DNA of 64,000 bases from Deltaproteobacteria bacterium (GTDB taxonomy: Bacteria > Myxococcota > XYA12-FULL-58-9), in assembly GCA_016218825.1 (NCBI GenBank), contig JACRCV010000119.1, forward strand, positions 1 to 64,000. The letters are read 5' to 3'. This document shows, one piece after another, positions 26,743 to 34,925 of this stretch. Under the pieces are notes generated by a model, which ran no database searches, was not told the origin of the DNA, and was given only the letters and a program-made list of their open reading frames with translations. The translations under genes and the position numbers were made by a program. The first letter of the stretch is position 1; every line of letters begins with the position of its first letter.

Positions 26743-27372
26743 TCAGGTCATCTTGACGACGATATCGGAGATGACGTTCGCGGCCTCGTCGGCGCGGTCG
26801 GCGGCGTTCGACAGGTGGCGGTAGATCTCGCGCTTCTTCATCATGCAGATGATGTTGGCGCCGTCGGCGGGGCCGTTGAAGAGGTCGGCGAGCGCGGTGC
26901 GGTACGCCTTCTCCATCTGGTTCTCGGCGCTCTTCGCCCGGCGGGTGTGATCGTTGGCGACCCCCGGGTGGGTCACGATCCGCTGCATCGCGTGGTGGAT
27001 CTCGATCGCGCCCTCGAGCAGGATCTGCGCCATCCTCAAGAGGTGGGCGTCCGGCGCCACCGTCAACACCGCCATCTCCTCCACCGTGGTGTGGGCGTAG
27101 TCGATGATGTCGTCGATGGCGCGCGACAGCGAGTAGATGTCCTCGCGGTCGAAGGGCGTCACGAAGGTGCGGTTGAGCTCGTCCACCAGCAGGCGGCGGA
27201 CCTCGTCGGCGGCCTTCTCGGTCTTGTTGACCTTCTCGGCGTGCTCCGGGTTGCCCTCCTTCATATAGGCGACGAGCTCCTCGAGCCCCTTGACGTCCAG
27301 CTCCGCCTGCTCGACCAGATACTTCACGAAGTTGTCCTGCTTCGGCTTCATGAAGCTCGACAAGAAGCTCAT
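26743..27372 (-). CDS. DUF47 (PhoU-like) phosphate transport regulator
   Basis: A 209-aa cytoplasmic all-helical protein of the DUF47 family, which usually travels with PiT transporters and resembles PhoU. It starts MSFLSSFMKPKQDNFVKYLV. The family helices are clear: DREDIYSLSRAIDDIIDYAH, with acidic residues likely to bind metal, near residue 80, and ICMMKKREIYRHLSNAADRA near 175. Length is normal. A GGGAGG site lies just before the ATG at 27372, and the start overlaps the stop of the upstream PiT gene as ATGA, so translation is coupled. It probably modulates low-affinity phosphate uptake by its partner. Confidence 0.93.
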   Translation of the reverse strand: MSFLSSFMKPKQDNFVKYLVEQAELDVKGLEELVAYMKEGNPEHAEKVNKTEKAADEVRRLLVDELNRTFVTPFDREDIYSLSRAIDDIIDYAHTTVEEMAVLTVAPDAHLLRMAQILLEGAIEIHHAMQRIVTHPGVANDHTRRAKSAENQMEKAYRTALADLFNGPADGANIICMMKKREIYRHLSNAADRADEAANVISDIVVKMT

Positions 27373-28403
27373 AGGAACCTCCCAACGACCAGGTAGATCA
27401 ACGCCGCGACGACGGCGGTCGACGGAATCGTCACGATCCAGGTGAGCGCGATCTGCATCCCGACGTGCCAGCGCACCTTCGAGATCCGCTCGGCGCTGCC
27501 GGCCCCCATGATGGCGCTCGACACCACCTGCGTCGTGCTCACCGGCCCGCCGACGATGGCCGCGCCGAGGATCACCGCGGCCGCGGAGAGCTGGGTCGTA
27601 AAGCCGTGCACCGGCCGGATCTTGTAGAACTTGCCGCCGAGGGTGTGAATCAGCCGCCAGCCGCCGAACGCCGTCCCCAGCGAGATGCTGAGCGCCGACA
27701 GCGCCACGACCCAGATCGGCACCTCGAACTTGGCGAGCGCCCCGGAGGCGACGAGCCCCATGGTGATGACCCCCATGGTCTTCTGGGCGTCGTTGCTGCC
27801 GTGCGACAACGCCAGGCCGATCGCGGTCGCCACCTGACCGTGCTTGAAGAAGCCGTTGATCCCCGGCCCGGCGCCACGGCTAAAAAAGCGCAACAGCTTC
27901 ATGATGACGAAGCCGGCCACGAGCCCGAAGAGCGGCGAGAGCAAGAGCGCCGCGACGACCTTCAACAGGCCCTTGGTCTCGACGACCGCGAAGATCCGCC
28001 ACACGTCGTTGACGGTGTCGAGGCCGACGCCCGCTTGTCGCAGCGCGCTGCGGCAGATCGCGGCGCCCAACAGCCCGCCGATCAAGGCGTGCGACGAGCT
28101 CGACGGCACGCCGAGGTACCAGGTGAGCAGGTTCCAGAGCACCGCCGACACCAACCCGGCGAAGATCACCGCGATCGAGAGCACGTCCGGCGCCAGGACC
28201 TGATGCCCGATGGTGGTCGCGACCGCGACCCCGAAGACAAACGGGCCGATGAACTCGGCGATCGCGGTGATGGTGAGCGCCTGGCGCGGCGACAGCGCCC
28301 GGGACGAGATCATCGTCGAGACGACGTTGGAGCTGTCGTGAAACCCGTTCAAGAAGTCGAACAGGACCGCGGTGGCGACGAACAGCAACAAAGAGGTAGA
28401 CAC
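27369..28403 (-). CDS. PiT-family inorganic phosphate transporter
   Basis: A 344-aa inner-membrane phosphate permease with about ten helices. The GTG at 28403 is chosen because it places the first helix at the N-terminus (VSTSLLLFVATAVLFDFLNG); the longer frame to 28496 adds a polar stretch with no support. Both copies of the family signature are present: LFDFLNGFHDSSNVVSTMIS near residue 15 and ALSHGSNDAQKTMGVI near 210. SSSSHALIGGLLGA lies near 100. The family co-transports phosphate as a metal-phosphate complex with protons or sodium. It shares a four-base stop/start overlap with the DUF47 gene and is divergent from the ABC transporter ATPase at 28506. Confidence 0.95.
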   Translation of the reverse strand: MSTSLLLFVATAVLFDFLNGFHDSSNVVSTMISSRALSPRQALTITAIAEFIGPFVFGVAVATTIGHQVLAPDVLSIAVIFAGLVSAVLWNLLTWYLGVPSSSSHALIGGLLGAAICRSALRQAGVGLDTVNDVWRIFAVVETKGLLKVVAALLLSPLFGLVAGFVIMKLLRFFSRGAGPGINGFFKHGQVATAIGLALSHGSNDAQKTMGVITMGLVASGALAKFEVPIWVVALSALSISLGTAFGGWRLIHTLGGKFYKIRPVHGFTTQLSAAAVILGAAIVGGPVSTTQVVSSAIMGAGSAERISKVRWHVGMQIALTWIVTIPSTAVVAALIYLVVGRFL

Positions 28404-28505
28404 GATTCTATTGGCCTCGGCTGATGCGGCGCTGTTGTATCTCGCACGACCCCCGGAGACAACCGTCGGCTTGCACCGTCGTCCCAGTCCCGGCAAGGTA
28501 GGCGG

Positions 28506-29195
28506 ATGCCTTCAGAGACCGGGGCCACCTCGATCGCGCTCACCGAGGTGCGGCGCGTTTACGACGCCGGGGCGCGGCGCGTCGAAGCGCTGCGCGGCGT
28601 GACGTTGACGCTTCGGGCCGGGACCGCCACCGCGATCGTCGGTCCGTCGGGGTCCGGAAAGAGTACGCTGCTGCACATCTGCGGCGCCCTCGATCGGCCG
28701 ACCGCCGGCGAGGTGGTCGTGCTCGGCACCAACCTGACGACCGCGTCCGACGCCACCCTGACCCGCTTTCGCCGCGACCACCTCGGCTTCATCTTCCAGT
28801 TCTTCCACCTGTTGCCGACCTTGAGCGCGCTGGAGAACGTGATGCTGCCGGCGCGTCTGGCACGGCGCGGCGCCCGCGCCGCCGAGACCCTGGCGACGAC
28901 GCTCTTGGCCCGCGTCGGTCTGGCGGATCGCGTGCAGCATCGGCCGGCGCAGCTCTCCGGCGGCGAGCGGCAGCGGGTGGCGATCGCCCGCGCCCTGGTC
29001 CTCGATCCGGCGATCATTCTCGCCGACGAGCCCACCGGCAACCTCGATCGGGCGACCGGCGGCCAGGTGCTCAGCCTGCTGTTCGCCTTGGCACACGAGC
29101 GCCAGCGCACGGTGTTCATCGTCACTCACGACCCCGAGGTGGCGCGGCTCTGCGACCGCACCGTGACCCTGCGCGACGGCCAAGTGGCCCTATGA
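28506..29195 (+). CDS. LolD/MacB-type ABC transporter ATP-binding protein
   Basis: A 229-aa ATPase with a complete motif set: Walker A GPSGSGKS near residue 44, Q-loop FIFQFFHLLPTLSALENV near 95, signature LSGGERQRVAIARAL near 150, Walker B IILADEP followed by TGNLD, and the switch histidine in VTHD. The PTLSALENV stretch and overall length fit the LolD/FtsE/MacB group, which powers FtsX-type permeases that extract lipoproteins or move other substrates from the outer leaflet. The stop overlaps the start of the permease by four bases (ATGA at 29192). In a lipoprotein-rich genome, lipoprotein handling is a reasonable guess. Confidence 0.94.
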   Translation: MPSETGATSIALTEVRRVYDAGARRVEALRGVTLTLRAGTATAIVGPSGSGKSTLLHICGALDRPTAGEVVVLGTNLTTASDATLTRFRRDHLGFIFQFFHLLPTLSALENVMLPARLARRGARAAETLATTLLARVGLADRVQHRPAQLSGGERQRVAIARALVLDPAIILADEPTGNLDRATGGQVLSLLFALAHERQRTVFIVTHDPEVARLCDRTVTLRDGQVAL

Positions 29196-31750
29196 TCCTG
29201 CCGCTGTTGCGTTGGCTGTCGTTGCGCCACTGGCTGCAGCACCCGGTGCGCGCCGGGCTGACGCTCACCGGCGTCGCCCTCGGGGTCGCGGTGACCATCG
29301 CCGTCGACCTCTTGGCCGGCGAGATCCTCGCCGCCAACCGCCGCTCGCTCGAGGCCATCGCCGGCAAGGCGCAGCTCACCGTGACCGCCGGCGAGTCCGG
29401 CCTCGACCGGGTGGTCGCGGATCGCATCTTCGGGACCCCGGGGGTAGCGCACGTCGACGCGCTCCTCGAGCGCCAGCTCATCGAGCCCGGCCGCGGTCCG
29501 ATCCTGCTCTTGGGCGTCGACTTCCTCGCCGACGCCGCGTTGCGCCAGATCGAGGCCGAGGGCGCCGACCAGGAGGTGATCGACGACCCGATCGCGTTCT
29601 TGAACTCCCGGAGCGCGGCGGTGGTCCCGGAGAGCTTCGCCACGCGCCGCGGCCTGAAGAAGGGCGACCGCTTCACGCTCACCGCCGCGGACGGAGCGCA
29701 CGAGCTCGAGATCCGCGCCGTCGTCAAGGATCGGGGGCCGGCGCGCGCCTTCGGCGGCGACGTGGTCATCATGTACCTGGACGCGGCGCAGGTGGCGCTC
29801 GGCATGGACGATCGGGTCAGCCGCGTCGACGTCGGCCTGGCGGCGGACGCGCAGCCCGAGACCGTCAAGGCCGCGCTCGAGGCCGAGCTCGGCCCCGCCT
29901 TCGTCGTCGACTTCCCGCTGCGGCGCGGCGCGCGCCTCGACCAGATGATGACCGGCCTGGAGCAGGCGCTGTTCACGATGGCGGCGCTCGCGATCTGGGT
30001 CGGGATCCTGCTGGCATACAACGCCATCGAGATCAGCGTCCGGCAGCGCAAGAACGAGCTCGCGATCCTGCGCGCCATCGGCACCTCGCGGCGCGCCGTG
30101 ATCGCGCTGGTGCTCGCCGAGGCGGCCGGGGTCGGCCTGGTCGCCACCGCGCTCGGCCTCGGCCTCGGCTATCTGTTCGCGACCTACGGCCTCGCGGCCA
30201 CCGCGACCACGGTGTCGGACGTCTACGACGTCGTGAAGGTGAGCGAGGTGCAGCTGTTGCCGCGCCACGTCGTGACCGGTCTCGGGGTCGGCCTGCTCAT
30301 CCCGCTCCTCGGTGCGTTGCGCCCGGCGCGTCACGTCGCCAACGAGTCCCCGGTGGCGGGGCTGACGCGTGGCGTCGAGGAGACCTTCGCCGCCGGCAGA
30401 CCCTGGAAGCCGCTGGTCTTCGGCGGGTTGTTCTTCGTCGCCGGCTTGAGCCTCGCCTGGTCACCCGCGGCGCACACCAACATCGCGGTGGGCTACGGCG
30501 CGTTCGCCTCGATGCTCGGCGGCTCGGTGTTCTTCGCCCCGGTGATCGTCTCCGGCTTGGCACAGGTGCTGCGCCGCGCCTGCGGGCGCCGGCTGTGGGC
30601 GGAGCACGTCGTCGCCCTCGATCACGTGGTGCGCGATCGCCGGCGGGCGGCGCTCAACGTCGCGTCGCTGGTCGCCGGGGTGGCGACCGTGATCACCGTC
30701 GCCACCTACGCGACCTCGTTCAAGGAGGCGAACCAGCGCTGGCTCGCGAGCGCAGTGCCCGCGGACGTCTTCGTCACCTCGGGCTCGAAGATGGCGATGA
30801 CCCACAACACCCCTCTCGATCCGGCGCTCGGCCAAGAGCTCGGCCGGATCGACGGCGTCGACGAGGTGTTCTTGGTGCGGATCGCGGACTTCGACTTCCG
30901 CGGCCGGCCGTTGAAGCTGATCTCCACCCAGATGCGCGGCTACGAGGCGCGCTCGACGCCGCTCGTCGTCGAGGGCGCGGTGTCGCGCGACGGCCCGGTC
31001 GCCCGCGGCGCCGGCGTGTTCGTCAGCGAGAACCTCGCCGGGCGCGACAACTTCCACCCCGGCGACCGGTTGACCCTCCCCACCCCGTCGGGGCCGGCGA
31101 CCTTCGAGGTCGAGGCGGTGGTGGTCGACTTCACCAGCGACCAGGGCGTGCTGCTCATCGACCGGGCGCCCTACGTGAAGCTGTTCGCCGACCCGTTGGT
31201 CGATTCGTTCGAGCTGTTCTTGAAGCCCGGGGTCGATCCGGCGGCGGTGCAGCAGCAGATCCGGCGGCAGTGGGGCGCCAAGTACGACCTGTTCGTGCTG
31301 ACCAACCGGGAGTTCAAGGCCGAGGCGCAGGAGCTCATCGAGCAGATCTTCGCGCTGCTCGACCTCCTGCAGTTGTTGACGCTGTTCATCGCCGTCCTCG
31401 GGGTCGGCACGACCCTCATCGCCGCGGTGCTCGATCGCACCCAGGAGGTCGGGGTGATGCGCGCGGTCGGCACCACCCCCTTGCAGGTCATTCACATTGT
31501 CTTGAGCGAGGCCGGCTTCATCGGCGCCGCCGCCGCCTTCTTCGGCACGCTGCAGGGCGCCCTGTGCGGCATGGTCTTCTTGCGCACCATCCTCCTGGCG
31601 TCGATCGGCTGGCGCCTGCCGTGGGTGTTGCCCGAGTCCACCTACGTGTTCGTCTTCCTCGGGGTCAGCGCCGCGAGCGTCGTCGCCGGCCTCTACCCCG
31701 CGTGGTGGAGCGCCAAACAACCCACCCTCGAGGCGCTGCAGGCGGAGTGA
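29192..31750 (+). CDS. FtsX-like ABC transporter permease (double FtsX/MacB-PCD)
   Basis: An 852-aa permease. An N-terminal helix (residues about 15-45) is followed by a MacB periplasmic core-like domain to about 245, an FtsX domain of about four helices (ALFTMAALAIWVGILLAYNA onward, with RAIGTSRRAVIALVLAEA), a middle membrane pair, a second periplasmic domain (about 510-700), and a second FtsX domain (LQLLTLFIAVLGVGTTLIAA, RAVGTTPLQVIHIVLSEAG). This double-FtsX layout with about ten helices is that of fused YbbP/LolC-LolE-like permeases, so one chain probably dimerises internally. It is translationally coupled to the ATPase upstream. No partner membrane-fusion protein is beside it. Confidence 0.92.
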   Translation: MILPLLRWLSLRHWLQHPVRAGLTLTGVALGVAVTIAVDLLAGEILAANRRSLEAIAGKAQLTVTAGESGLDRVVADRIFGTPGVAHVDALLERQLIEPGRGPILLLGVDFLADAALRQIEAEGADQEVIDDPIAFLNSRSAAVVPESFATRRGLKKGDRFTLTAADGAHELEIRAVVKDRGPARAFGGDVVIMYLDAAQVALGMDDRVSRVDVGLAADAQPETVKAALEAELGPAFVVDFPLRRGARLDQMMTGLEQALFTMAALAIWVGILLAYNAIEISVRQRKNELAILRAIGTSRRAVIALVLAEAAGVGLVATALGLGLGYLFATYGLAATATTVSDVYDVVKVSEVQLLPRHVVTGLGVGLLIPLLGALRPARHVANESPVAGLTRGVEETFAAGRPWKPLVFGGLFFVAGLSLAWSPAAHTNIAVGYGAFASMLGGSVFFAPVIVSGLAQVLRRACGRRLWAEHVVALDHVVRDRRRAALNVASLVAGVATVITVATYATSFKEANQRWLASAVPADVFVTSGSKMAMTHNTPLDPALGQELGRIDGVDEVFLVRIADFDFRGRPLKLISTQMRGYEARSTPLVVEGAVSRDGPVARGAGVFVSENLAGRDNFHPGDRLTLPTPSGPATFEVEAVVVDFTSDQGVLLIDRAPYVKLFADPLVDSFELFLKPGVDPAAVQQQIRRQWGAKYDLFVLTNREFKAEAQELIEQIFALLDLLQLLTLFIAVLGVGTTLIAAVLDRTQEVGVMRAVGTTPLQVIHIVLSEAGFIGAAAAFFGTLQGALCGMVFLRTILLASIGWRLPWVLPESTYVFVFLGVSAASVVAGLYPAWWSAKQPTLEALQAE

Positions 31751-31842
31751 TCTCCCGCACACTCCCGCCACCTTTGTCAGCCCGGCGCCCTTTTTCACAC
31801 CCCGGCGGTGTCGAAGTTGCCTGAATAATATGTAGAGTCGAG

Positions 31843-31858
31843 TGGCACAGAGTTTGCT
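31843..31858 (+). promoter_or_regulatory. Sigma-54 (-24/-12) promoter, full consensus
   Basis: TGGCACAGAGTTTGCT has a perfect -24 TGGCAC and -12 TTGC with ten bases between GG and GC. The expected transcription start is near 31869, about 58 bases before the ATG at 31927. The flanking sequence is AT-rich for this genome (TGAATAATATGTAGAGTC just upstream). This is the best promoter match I found in the window. Confidence 0.8.
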
Positions 31859-31926
31859 TAGATCTGCGGCCACTACCGGTTCAACATGGGGCTGATTTCA
31901 ACGAACCCTTGAATGGGAGGAAGACG

Positions 31927-33627
31927 ATGAAGAACAGATCCAGTTTGCTCCTCGTTACCCTGCTGCTCGGAAGTTTCACGGTCGGATGCAACAACGACGA
32001 GTCCGCGAGCATCACCGAAATCCGTAGTCAATCCACAGAGTTGGCGACGTCATTGATCCGCGACTTCGGCGCGTCGCTGGAGTTCGTGGCGTCGATGCAG
32101 TCGGTCGAGGGGCTGACCAGGGGTTCCGACACGGTCACCAACATGCAGAATCGCATCAGCCCGCCGCCGGCGCCGCCGGCGCCGTGGCCGGGAGTGAGCC
32201 AGTCGGCGCAAACCAGTCCCGACGCGGGCGGGCCAGGCGCCACCGCGGACGAAGCCGCCGAAGAGGTGCGCCGCGTCCTCGAGGAGTACGTGTTTGCCGA
32301 CGCCAACGTCGAAGAGACCGGCTCCGACTGGGCGTTGTTCCGCATCAAGGCGAGCACGGTGTGCCCGAAGCTCCGCGACGAGGCGACCCAGGCGTGCACC
32401 GAGATCAGCTGGGGCTGTGACGCGTATGGCACGCCGTCGCCCGACTGTCTCGAGGGCGAGACACAAGACCGGCTCGATTGCATGACGCGCTCCGAGACCG
32501 ACTTCAACGACTGCATGGCGAAGCTCGACGCGATGGAGATCCGCGTCAAGGTCACGGTGCTCGACGGCGACCACAACCTCGACCTCGAGTTGATGGTCGG
32601 CCCGGCGCGCGCCAACCCGATCGACTTCCACCTCCGGACCAACTCGATCGCGTTCGACGTCGACCTCGCCGCGAGCAAAGAAGCGTTGAACCACCTGGCG
32701 AGCGTCCTCGGTGAAGACGCCCCCGGGCTGCCGGCGGCGTTCGCCGGGGTGCTGCGCTTCTCGTTGACGAAGAACGGCGAGCAGGATCTGTCGGCCGCCG
32801 TCTCCATCCTCCAAGACCTGAACATCGGCGGCGAGTACACCGACGAGGTCTACGTCCCCTGTGACATCGACCCGGACGGCAACGAGATCTGCCCGCCCCC
32901 GACCGTCGTCACCCATCACCTCGACGTCAAGAGCGCCGCCGCCGATCCGCTGCTGTCGCTGCGGGTCCAGGCCCTCGAGCAGAAGCTCACGGTCGCGGTG
33001 GACGTGAACCGCACCCAGATCACCGTGCCCTTCGCCGAGGTCTTCGACTTCGGCGACCGCAGCGGCGACTTCATCGTCGACCTCGCCGGGCTCAACTTCC
33101 AGGCGGTGTTGCAGGAAGGCGTCGAGGGCCTGCTGCTCTCCGGCGTCGGCTTCGGCGACAGCCAGAGCAGCGTCCGCCACGGCAGCGTCGTGATCGCGGC
33201 GCTCGACCTCAACGCCGGCCTCGGCCGCATGCTCGACCAGACCACGACCATCGTCGACGGCTGGCCGACCTTCAGCTTCGACCCGGGCGTCGCCCTCGAC
33301 GTGTACCTGAACCTCGGCTACCTCGACCAATTCAACGATCCGGCGGGTGAGCCGGCGCCGAGCTTCGCCCGCGACCAGACCTACTCCATCGACCTCACCC
33401 CGGGAGCCGCCGGCGTCGCCCAGCTGACCCCGTTCGCGGCGCCGACGCCCGAGAGCCTGAACGGCGACGGCATCAAGGTCGTCGCCGGCGCGCTGTCGGC
33501 CGGGACCAGCGCCGACCCCGCCGCCACCGTCACCGTCGGCGAGGGGCTGTGCCTGTTCGGTCGCGAGGCGCTCGCCCCCGGCGCCCACGAGATCCTCGGC
33601 CACTTCTACGCCGCGGCCTGCGAGTAG
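31927..33627 (+). CDS. Sigma-54-controlled lipoprotein of unknown function
   Basis: A 566-aa lipoprotein. The ATG at 31927 has GGGAGGAAG upstream and opens MKNRSSLLLVTLLLGSFTVGC, a very good signal with lipidation at Cys21. Residues about 20-60 are helical, 60-100 a Pro/Gly-rich linker, and 140-200 contain a cysteine cluster (VCPKL, ACTEISWGCD, SPDCL, LDCM, DCM) likely to be disulfide-bonded. The remainder is beta-rich with repeated long strands (DLELMVGPARANPIDFHLRT, TVAVDVNRTQITVPFAEVFD), as in surface-exposed or outer-membrane-associated proteins. I do not recognise a family. It stands alone, is read from a consensus RpoN promoter, and converges with the GH114-like gene. Confidence 0.85.
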   Translation: MKNRSSLLLVTLLLGSFTVGCNNDESASITEIRSQSTELATSLIRDFGASLEFVASMQSVEGLTRGSDTVTNMQNRISPPPAPPAPWPGVSQSAQTSPDAGGPGATADEAAEEVRRVLEEYVFADANVEETGSDWALFRIKASTVCPKLRDEATQACTEISWGCDAYGTPSPDCLEGETQDRLDCMTRSETDFNDCMAKLDAMEIRVKVTVLDGDHNLDLELMVGPARANPIDFHLRTNSIAFDVDLAASKEALNHLASVLGEDAPGLPAAFAGVLRFSLTKNGEQDLSAAVSILQDLNIGGEYTDEVYVPCDIDPDGNEICPPPTVVTHHLDVKSAAADPLLSLRVQALEQKLTVAVDVNRTQITVPFAEVFDFGDRSGDFIVDLAGLNFQAVLQEGVEGLLLSGVGFGDSQSSVRHGSVVIAALDLNAGLGRMLDQTTTIVDGWPTFSFDPGVALDVYLNLGYLDQFNDPAGEPAPSFARDQTYSIDLTPGAAGVAQLTPFAAPTPESLNGDGIKVVAGALSAGTSADPAATVTVGEGLCLFGREALAPGAHEILGHFYAAACE

Positions 33628-33742
33628 ACGAGCGTAGGATTCGAGACTCGAGCGCCGGTCTGCTCCAATGGGGGTGGGCCGGCGCTCCGTCGTTCTGGCC
33701 CCGACTCGTGATGGCGCGCCGACCGCGCCTTCGGCCGGTTTG

Positions 33743-33826
33743 CTAGCTCGACCGGTCGCGATCGTGAGAGCTCTCGCCGATGTGACTGCCGATGAATCCG
33801 GCGCCATCGGTCACGACGATCTTCAT
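33743..33826 (-). pseudogene. 5' remnant of an NAD-dependent epimerase/dehydratase gene
   Basis: A 27-codon frame reads MKIVVTDGAGFIGSHI and then runs into unrelated residues and a TAG. The first sixteen residues are the beta-alpha start of the extended SDR epimerases (normally VTGGAGFIGSH), with one Gly changed to Asp. Everything after the nucleotide-binding turn is missing. The ATG overlaps the stop of the GH114-like gene as ATGA, the usual operon junction, which argues that a full gene once followed. About 115 bases of non-coding sequence separate the remnant from the convergent lipoprotein gene. Confidence 0.7.
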
Positions 33827-34833
33827 GGCGCGCTGATCTCCTCGAAGTGCTCGAACGCGTCGATGAGGTCGAGATAGATCCCGTCGAAGCCGGCGGCGAG
33901 GATCCGGTCCAGGTACCCACCGTCGCCGGCGATCAGCGCCTTCCAGCCCGGCGCCCAGTACTCGACCTTGTAGTTGCCGGGCCAGTCGGGGTTCTCCGCG
34001 CCGAGCCAATCGGGCCGGTCGTCGCGCCAGGCGCTCTGCCAGTAGTACCGATAGTCCTCCGCCTCACCGATCGACATGTAGGCGATGACCAGACGACCGC
34101 CGCCGCCCGCCTTCAACTTGAGCGCCTGCACCTGCGCAGCGCTGAGCGGCGCGGTGCCGTCGTGGTAAGCATCGACGATCAAGAGGTCGTAGCGGGTCGA
34201 CGCCAGCGCCGTGACCATCGCGTCCGCAGAGCCGAACGCCGAAGCGTTGAGCAGGTAGAGGAAGTTCTGTGCCTGGGCGAGCGTGGTGATGGTGTCGTTG
34301 GTGGCGTGAAAGGGCTCGGCCGGGTAGCTCGGGAGGTCGTCGAGCTCACGGTGATCGGCGGCGAAGGAGATGTAGCCGCGGGCGTCGTTCCGGACATACG
34401 AGTCGTCCATCTTGCTCGGCGTCGAACAGTAGTCGGTGACCAACGCCTCGACGCCGTTCGCCTCTGCCAAGTCGAGGAAGCCTTGCAGGTACGCCGTCTC
34501 GGCGGCGCCCGTCGCCACGTCGTCGCCGGCGTAGCCGTAGAACAGATCCTCGCGACCGACGCCGTCGATGGCCGCGCCGTAGGCCGCCGCCGGGGGTCCA
34601 CCCGCCTCGCCATCGAGGCTCAGGAGCTCCTGGCCATTTTGCGGCACCACCAAGAAGGCGCCGTTGGCGGCGCGCGCCCGGGCGCTGATCTCCTGCACCC
34701 ACAAACGCATCTCGGCGCGAAAGTCGACGCCCGCGAGCGTGTCGCAGTCGAAGCCGCCGCACCGGTCACCGCCGCACCCCCCGCAGCGGGTCGCCGAGAG
34801 ACCGACGACCGCCAACAACAACCCTCTTCTCAT
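33823..34833 (-). CDS. Secreted GH114-like (endo-alpha-1,4-polygalactosaminidase / TM1410) protein
   Basis: A 336-aa exported protein. The ATG at 34833 starts a short signal (MRRGLLLAVVGLSATRC) followed by a cysteine-rich linker GGCGGDRCGGFDC; the ribosome binding site is weak. The body is a TIM-barrel-like protein of the GH114/TM1410 group, with YDLLIVDAYHDGTAPLS, GGRLVIAYMSIGEAEDYRYY, and GFDGIYLDLIDAFEHF at the end. The aspartates of IVDAYHD and IYLDLIDA are the likely active-site acids, and the EAEDYRYYW segment is typical. Members cleave galactosaminogalactan-like polymers or are of unknown activity. The gene is coupled to an epimerase remnant, which fits amino-sugar polymer metabolism. 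Confidence 0.85.
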   Translation of the reverse strand: MRRGLLLAVVGLSATRCGGCGGDRCGGFDCDTLAGVDFRAEMRLWVQEISARARAANGAFLVVPQNGQELLSLDGEAGGPPAAAYGAAIDGVGREDLFYGYAGDDVATGAAETAYLQGFLDLAEANGVEALVTDYCSTPSKMDDSYVRNDARGYISFAADHRELDDLPSYPAEPFHATNDTITTLAQAQNFLYLLNASAFGSADAMVTALASTRYDLLIVDAYHDGTAPLSAAQVQALKLKAGGGGRLVIAYMSIGEAEDYRYYWQSAWRDDRPDWLGAENPDWPGNYKVEYWAPGWKALIAGDGGYLDRILAAGFDGIYLDLIDAFEHFEEISAP

Positions 34834-34925
34834 CGCCGCATCACTCTCTTTCACGAGCCGCGATCCGGGCCTGCGGTGCCGAGATAGACTTCCGCGTGGC
34901 GGGCAACAGTAGCCGCCGGCGGCGC

